Shown here: positions 7,130 to 10,056 of the stretch, in pieces | Numbering within the stretch: the first letter of the stretch is position 1 | Layout of the letters: each line of letters opens with the position of its first letter | NCBI GenBank assembly: GCA_018662715.1 | Contig: JABJFP010000213.1 | Span: 1-10,056 of the forward strand | DNA: 10,056 nucleotides | Direction of reading: 5' to 3' | Origin: Methanobacteriota archaeon | GTDB taxonomy: Archaea > Thermoplasmatota > Poseidoniia > Poseidoniales > Poseidoniaceae | Translations under genes and position numbers: made by a program | The notes under the pieces: generated by a model | What the model saw: only the letters and a program-made list of their open reading frames with translations | What the model was told of the DNA's origin: nothing | Databases searched by the model: none

Positions 7130-7450
7130 TCAAACGATTTCACCGGGGGGGTTGTCATCCCCACCGCTCAAGGCTTCTTTGGCCATTTTTTGGTCAATGA
7201 ATGTCCGCATGTATTCCGGCAACTCTCCGTTGACGAAAATGACGTCGTTTACATGGTCCAATTTTTTTAACGAATAATAAATTTGCATAGCAGTCATTGG
7301 AGTAGAAGAGCAGCCATTACAGCCACCATCTAGCGAGAGCATAATGTTCCCATCAGTGGTATCAATCACGTTGACCACGCCATCGTGCTCATCAAGGATT
7401 TCCTGGACTGGACCAATCTCAGCCAAAATCTCTTCTGCACTGATGGTCAT
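7130..7450 (-). CDS. NifU C-terminal-domain (Nfu-type) Fe-S scaffold/carrier protein
   Basis: This 106-residue protein matches the stand-alone NifU C-terminal domain, which binds an Fe-S cluster through a CxxC pair, usually between two subunits, and passes it to target enzymes. Seen: an N-terminal helix IGPVQEILDEHDG, strands VNVIDTTDGNIMLSLDG, the signature GGCNGCSST with Cys44 and Cys47, then a helix and strand ending VNGELPEYM. The C-terminal tail after about residue 95 is Gly/Asp/Pro-rich and looks disordered. The size is normal for small archaeal and bacterial Nfu proteins. The ATG at 7450 fits the domain start; AGAGGAG lies about 17 bases upstream, too far to be ideal. It is transcribed away from hppA and towards the 108-residue membrane protein gene. 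Delivery of clusters to enzymes such as endonuclease III is possible but only inferred. Confidence 0.88.
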   Translation of the reverse strand: MTISAEEILAEIGPVQEILDEHDGVVNVIDTTDGNIMLSLDGGCNGCSSTPMTAMQIYYSLKKLDHVNDVIFVNGELPEYMRTFIDQKMAKEALSGGDDNPPGEIV

Positions 7451-7631
7451 GTCTTAACCCAAACATCTCTCCTCTTTGAACGATTGCCTGTTGAAACCAT
7501 GATGTGAGCCACTCAACAGTACAACTCAACCGGTAGGATGAGAAAGTGCTCTAAATCGGCACAGTGGGTTTTTTTAGAAGGGAACCACTTATGAAGGGTT
7601 CTTTGGTCGCCGAGGGTACAGGTGTTCTAAC
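7451..7631. promoter_or_regulatory. Divergent regulatory spacer between the Nfu-type gene and hppA
   Basis: The 181-base spacer holds a T-rich run (7569-7575 plus A7576) that could serve as a weak TATA-like element for hppA. It also has a direct repeat of ACTCAAC at 7511-7517 and 7524-7530 (13-base period), and a 14-codon open frame from 7591 that ends inside the hppA start. None of these is strong enough to name a regulator. Confidence 0.35.
7620..7624 (+). promoter_or_regulatory. Ribosome binding site for hppA
   Basis: AGGTG, which matches the 3' part of the extended Shine-Dalgarno consensus, lies seven bases before the first of two tandem ATG codons (7632 and 7635). It supports either ATG. 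Confidence 0.45.
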
Positions 7632-9761
7632 ATGATGGATAACATACCAATGATTGCCGCTGCGACAGGTCTCGTCGGACTTGTTGTGGCTTTTTTGCTG
7701 TATCAACAAGTAAACAAAGTGAAAATTGACAACGAGAAAGTGGCCAATATCACCGAAGAAATCCAAAAAGGAGCAATGGCGTTCCTGTTTGCAGAATACA
7801 AAGTTCTTGCAATTTTCGTAGTTGTCGTTGGTCTGGCGCTTACCCAACTTAACGACATGAATACCGCTATTGCCTTCTTCGCAGGTGCACTTGCATCCGT
7901 CGCTGCCGGATTCTCTGGAATGCGTGCTGCAACTTCGGCCAACGGTCGAACCACTATGGCTGCTAAGAACGACGGTAAGGCTGGAGCATTGGCCGTATCT
8001 TACAACGGTGGAGCCGTCATGGGTCTTTCCGTTGGTGGACTCGGGCTTCTCGGCATCTCTCTTGTTGCATACTGGCTTGGTGCTGGTGATGTTAACCCTG
8101 ACCTTTCAGCTGCGGCAGGATTCGGTATGGGTGCTTCCTCAATTGCTCTCTTCGCTCGTGTTGGTGGCGGTATTTACACCAAGGCTGCTGACGTTGGTGC
8201 TGATTTGGTCGGCAAGGTTGAAGCAGGAATTCCTGAAGACGACCCACGCAACCCTGGTGTTATCGCAGACAACGTCGGTGACAACGTCGGTGACGTTGCA
8301 GGAATGGGCGCAGATATCTTCGAGTCCTTTGTCGGTTCAATCATTGCAGCAATGATCATCGCTAGTTCAGATGGCTTTGGCGGAGATGGATTCGACGGAG
8401 CTTCCAACTACATCATGATGCCAATTATGCTCGGTCTAATCGGATACGTTGCATCCATCATTGGTGTGTTCTCAATGTTCGTTCTTAAGAACGGCAAAGA
8501 TGCAGCCGCAGCACTTCGTAACACCACCTTCATCGCTGCCATTTTGTTCTGGGCAGGTGGATACCTCGCAATTAGCCTTAATTTGATCGAGGTTGATATT
8601 GGTGTTATGCACTCCGTTGTTTTGGGCAGTGTTGTCGGAATTGCAATCGGCCTCATCACCGAATACTACACTGGGATTGAGCCAGTGTTTGGAATCAAAA
8701 CAAAGGCTATTCCTCACATTGGTGAAATGTCCAAAACAGGACCTGCTACTAACGCTATTGCCGGACTGTCTGTTGGAATGATGTCAACATTCATTCCAAT
8801 CCTACTCATTGCCGGAGGAATTCTCGGTGCAAACTACTTCGGCGGGGAAGAGTACGGTCTTTACTGCATTGCAATGGCCGCAATGGGCATGCTAGCAACA
8901 GTTGGCGTGACCATGACCGTCGATGCCTACGGTCCAGTCGCAGACAATGCTGGTGGAATCGCAGAAATGAGCGGACTTGGTTCTGATGTGCGCGCTATTA
9001 CCGATGAACTCGATTCAATCGGAAACACAACTGCAGCAGTTGGAAAAGGATTCGCTATTGGTTCCGCCGCTTTGACTGCTCTTGCATTGTTTGCTGCTTA
9101 CACTGCAGCAGTTGGTGCAGACAATCTTGACTTAACACTCACCAACCCAGAGGTCGTAATCGGCCTTCTCATCGGTGGAGGCCTTCCATTCGTTGTGGCT
9201 GCTATGACCATGACTTCAGTCGGTAAGGCTGCAGGTGACATGGTTGTTGAAATCCGACGTCAATTTGCAATCATGAGGGAAAGTTTGTCCAACGACTCTT
9301 CGTTTGAAGGCGATATTGAGGACGCAACAACATGGCCTGAAAAGGTCGTTGCAGGCGATATGACCTATCCTGATTCACAAACCTGTGTTGATATCTCAAC
9401 CAAGGCGGCTCTAAGAGAAATGATCGGGCCTGGTGTCGTTGCAGTTCTTGCACCGGTCATCGTTGGTCTAGCTCTTGGTGCGGACGCACTGGGCGGCCTC
9501 CTTGCTGGTTCTCTCGTCACCGGTGTGCTCATGGCTCTGTTCATGGCCAACGCTGGTGGTGCTTGGGACAACGCCAAGAAAGCCATCGAACAAGGCCACA
9601 TTGAAGGTGCTAAGAAAGGCGATGATGCTCACGAAGCAGCCGTTATTGGTGACACCATCGGTGACCCGTTCAAGGACACATCCGGTCCATCACTCAACAT
9701 CCTCATCAAGTTGATGTCCATTGTAGCCGTCGTATTGGCTGGCACTGACTGGCTTGTTTGA
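7632..9761 (+). CDS. hppA: Membrane-bound ion-translocating pyrophosphatase, K+-dependent type
   Basis: Integral membrane enzyme that couples hydrolysis of pyrophosphate to pumping of H+ or Na+. The 709-residue length is normal for a complete protein of about 16 helices. Seen: the substrate and metal-binding motif DVGADLVGKVE (187-197), DDPRNPGVIADNVGDNVGD (203-221), GMGADIFESFVGS with Glu231, VDAYGPVADNAGGIAEM (430-446), VGKAAGDMVVEIRRQF (530-545) and the C-terminal GDTIGDPFKDTSGPSLN (673-689). The GNTTAAVGKG segment (464-473) carries Ala468 and Gly471, where K+-independent enzymes have Lys and Thr, so it should need K+. The glutamate in DIFES is placed as in characterised Na+ pumps such as that of Thermotoga maritima, so Na+ pumping is plausible but not proven. 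The start has two tandem ATGs (7632, 7635) behind AGGTG. A hairpin follows the stop directly. Confidence 0.97.
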   Translation: MMDNIPMIAAATGLVGLVVAFLLYQQVNKVKIDNEKVANITEEIQKGAMAFLFAEYKVLAIFVVVVGLALTQLNDMNTAIAFFAGALASVAAGFSGMRAATSANGRTTMAAKNDGKAGALAVSYNGGAVMGLSVGGLGLLGISLVAYWLGAGDVNPDLSAAAGFGMGASSIALFARVGGGIYTKAADVGADLVGKVEAGIPEDDPRNPGVIADNVGDNVGDVAGMGADIFESFVGSIIAAMIIASSDGFGGDGFDGASNYIMMPIMLGLIGYVASIIGVFSMFVLKNGKDAAAALRNTTFIAAILFWAGGYLAISLNLIEVDIGVMHSVVLGSVVGIAIGLITEYYTGIEPVFGIKTKAIPHIGEMSKTGPATNAIAGLSVGMMSTFIPILLIAGGILGANYFGGEEYGLYCIAMAAMGMLATVGVTMTVDAYGPVADNAGGIAEMSGLGSDVRAITDELDSIGNTTAAVGKGFAIGSAALTALALFAAYTAAVGADNLDLTLTNPEVVIGLLIGGGLPFVVAAMTMTSVGKAAGDMVVEIRRQFAIMRESLSNDSSFEGDIEDATTWPEKVVAGDMTYPDSQTCVDISTKAALREMIGPGVVAVLAPVIVGLALGADALGGLLAGSLVTGVLMALFMANAGGAWDNAKKAIEQGHIEGAKKGDDAHEAAVIGDTIGDPFKDTSGPSLNILIKLMSIVAVVLAGTDWLV

Positions 9762-9795
9762 GGGCCTTCAAGCGTTAGACTCTTGAACAAGGCCC
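9762..9795 (+). repeat. Inverted repeat (hairpin) directly after hppA
   Basis: GGGCCTT at 9762-9768 pairs perfectly with AAGGCCC at 9789-9795. An inner CAAG (9769-9772) and CTTG (9782-9785) extend the stem, leaving a three-base bulge (9786-9788) and a nine-base loop. It begins at the first base after the stop codon. No T-tract follows, so it is not a standard intrinsic terminator. It may stabilise the hppA message 3' end or attenuate read-through into the lipoprotein gene. Confidence 0.6.
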
Positions 9796-9808
9796 CGTTG
9801 GGTACTTC

Positions 9809-10056
9809 ATGGGTCAGTTCCTTCAAGGTGTGACAATGACGTTGTTGTTGCTTTGCACCAGTGTTCTTGCTGGATGTCTTGATGGTCCAACTGTCAACTC
9901 TGGAATCGGCGACACAACGGAAGAAGAACTTGCTCTTCCTGATTGGGATATTGGTGACCAGTGGCTCTATACCTTCGTAACGCCTCAATTTGGGGAAGAT
10001 AGTGCTCGATTAGTTGTTGCTGAAAAAGACAATGAGTCTGGCAACTATCGTCTAGG
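9809..10056 (+). CDS. Predicted secreted lipoprotein, 3'-partial
   Basis: This frame stays open from an ATG at 9809 to the window end (82 codons). From this ATG it has a hydrophobic core TLLLLCTSVLA and a lipobox LAGC with Cys23 as the probable lipidation site. A Gly/Thr/Glu-rich linker follows, then an acidic mature domain start that includes LPDWDIGDQWLYTF. A second ATG at 9836 has AGGTG five bases upstream, a better ribosome site, but leaves only 13 residues before the lipobox cysteine, short for a signal peptide; the choice is open. Neither version has the usual basic residues at the N-terminus. The mature domain seen here is too short to name. It starts 47 bases after hppA on the same strand, past a hairpin, so it could be co-transcribed or have its own promoter. 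Confidence 0.75.
   Translation, partial: MGQFLQGVTMTLLLLCTSVLAGCLDGPTVNSGIGDTTEEELALPDWDIGDQWLYTFVTPQFGEDSARLVVAEKDNESGNYRL

Noticed and set aside
7145..7151. G7 homopolymer near the 3' end of the Nfu-type gene, as a possible phase-variable tract
   Set aside because: It lies in the disordered C-terminal tail, past the functional domain, so slippage would have little effect. One short tract alone is weak evidence.
7260..7270. A7 run in the Nfu-type coding strand (TTA AAA AAA) that has the form of a -1 slippery heptamer
   Set aside because: A -1 shift meets a stop within a few codons, before the domain ends, and the unshifted product is a complete normal-length protein.
7870..8355. Plus-strand 161-codon frame within hppA
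   Set aside because: It is an alternative frame inside a highly conserved pyrophosphatase and is Leu/Ser-rich as expected from a shifted reading of Ala/Gly-rich codons.

Overview
The window looks like a stretch of archaeal chromosome, most likely from a marine euryarchaeon of the Poseidoniales (Marine Group II) or a related Thermoplasmatota lineage. This placement is an inference. It rests on an archaellum/archaeal-pilus type ATPase plus membrane-platform gene pair, a DNA polymerase X with a PHP domain next to endonuclease III, a large membrane pyrophosphatase, moderate base composition, tight gene packing and mixed use of Shine-Dalgarno sites. No rRNA, tRNA, CRISPR array, insertion sequence or integrase was seen. 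All genes look intact except the two cut by the window edges, and coding density is very high.

Layout. Positions 2-3858 (+) hold a three-gene secretion/motility block: a type II/IV secretion ATPase of the ArlI(FlaI)/PilB group, open at its 5' end; its polytopic partner of the ArlJ(FlaJ)/TadC group; and a small unrecognised three-helix membrane protein with a proline-rich N-terminus. Positions 3861-6720 (-) hold a base-excision-repair block read in the order polX, a 69-residue two-helix membrane protein, nth. It converges on the first block with only 2 bases between stop codons. Positions 6803-7129 (+) encode a 108-residue unrecognised membrane protein, divergent from polX and convergent, with no gap, on a stand-alone NifU C-terminal-domain Fe-S protein (7130-7450, -). 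A 181-base divergent spacer then leads to hppA (7632-9761, +), a complete 709-residue membrane pyrophosphatase with K+-dependent signature residues and a Na+-pump-like glutamate. A clear inverted repeat directly follows the hppA stop. From 9809 a lipoprotein begins and runs off the window.

How the genes work together. The ATPase and platform protein would power assembly of a surface filament (archaellum or type IV-like pilus). PolX and Nth are both repair enzymes: Nth removes oxidised pyrimidines and PolX fills or processes gaps, so their clustering makes sense. The Nfu-type protein could deliver Fe-S clusters, including to enzymes such as Nth, although nothing in the sequence shows that link. 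HppA uses pyrophosphate from biosynthesis to build an ion gradient.

Nothing here is a convincing wholly new system. The points most worth a second look are residue-level departures in PolX (third catalytic aspartate, local insertion) and in Nth (three rather than four cluster cysteines), the small membrane proteins embedded in both operons, and the leader region and 3' hairpin of hppA.
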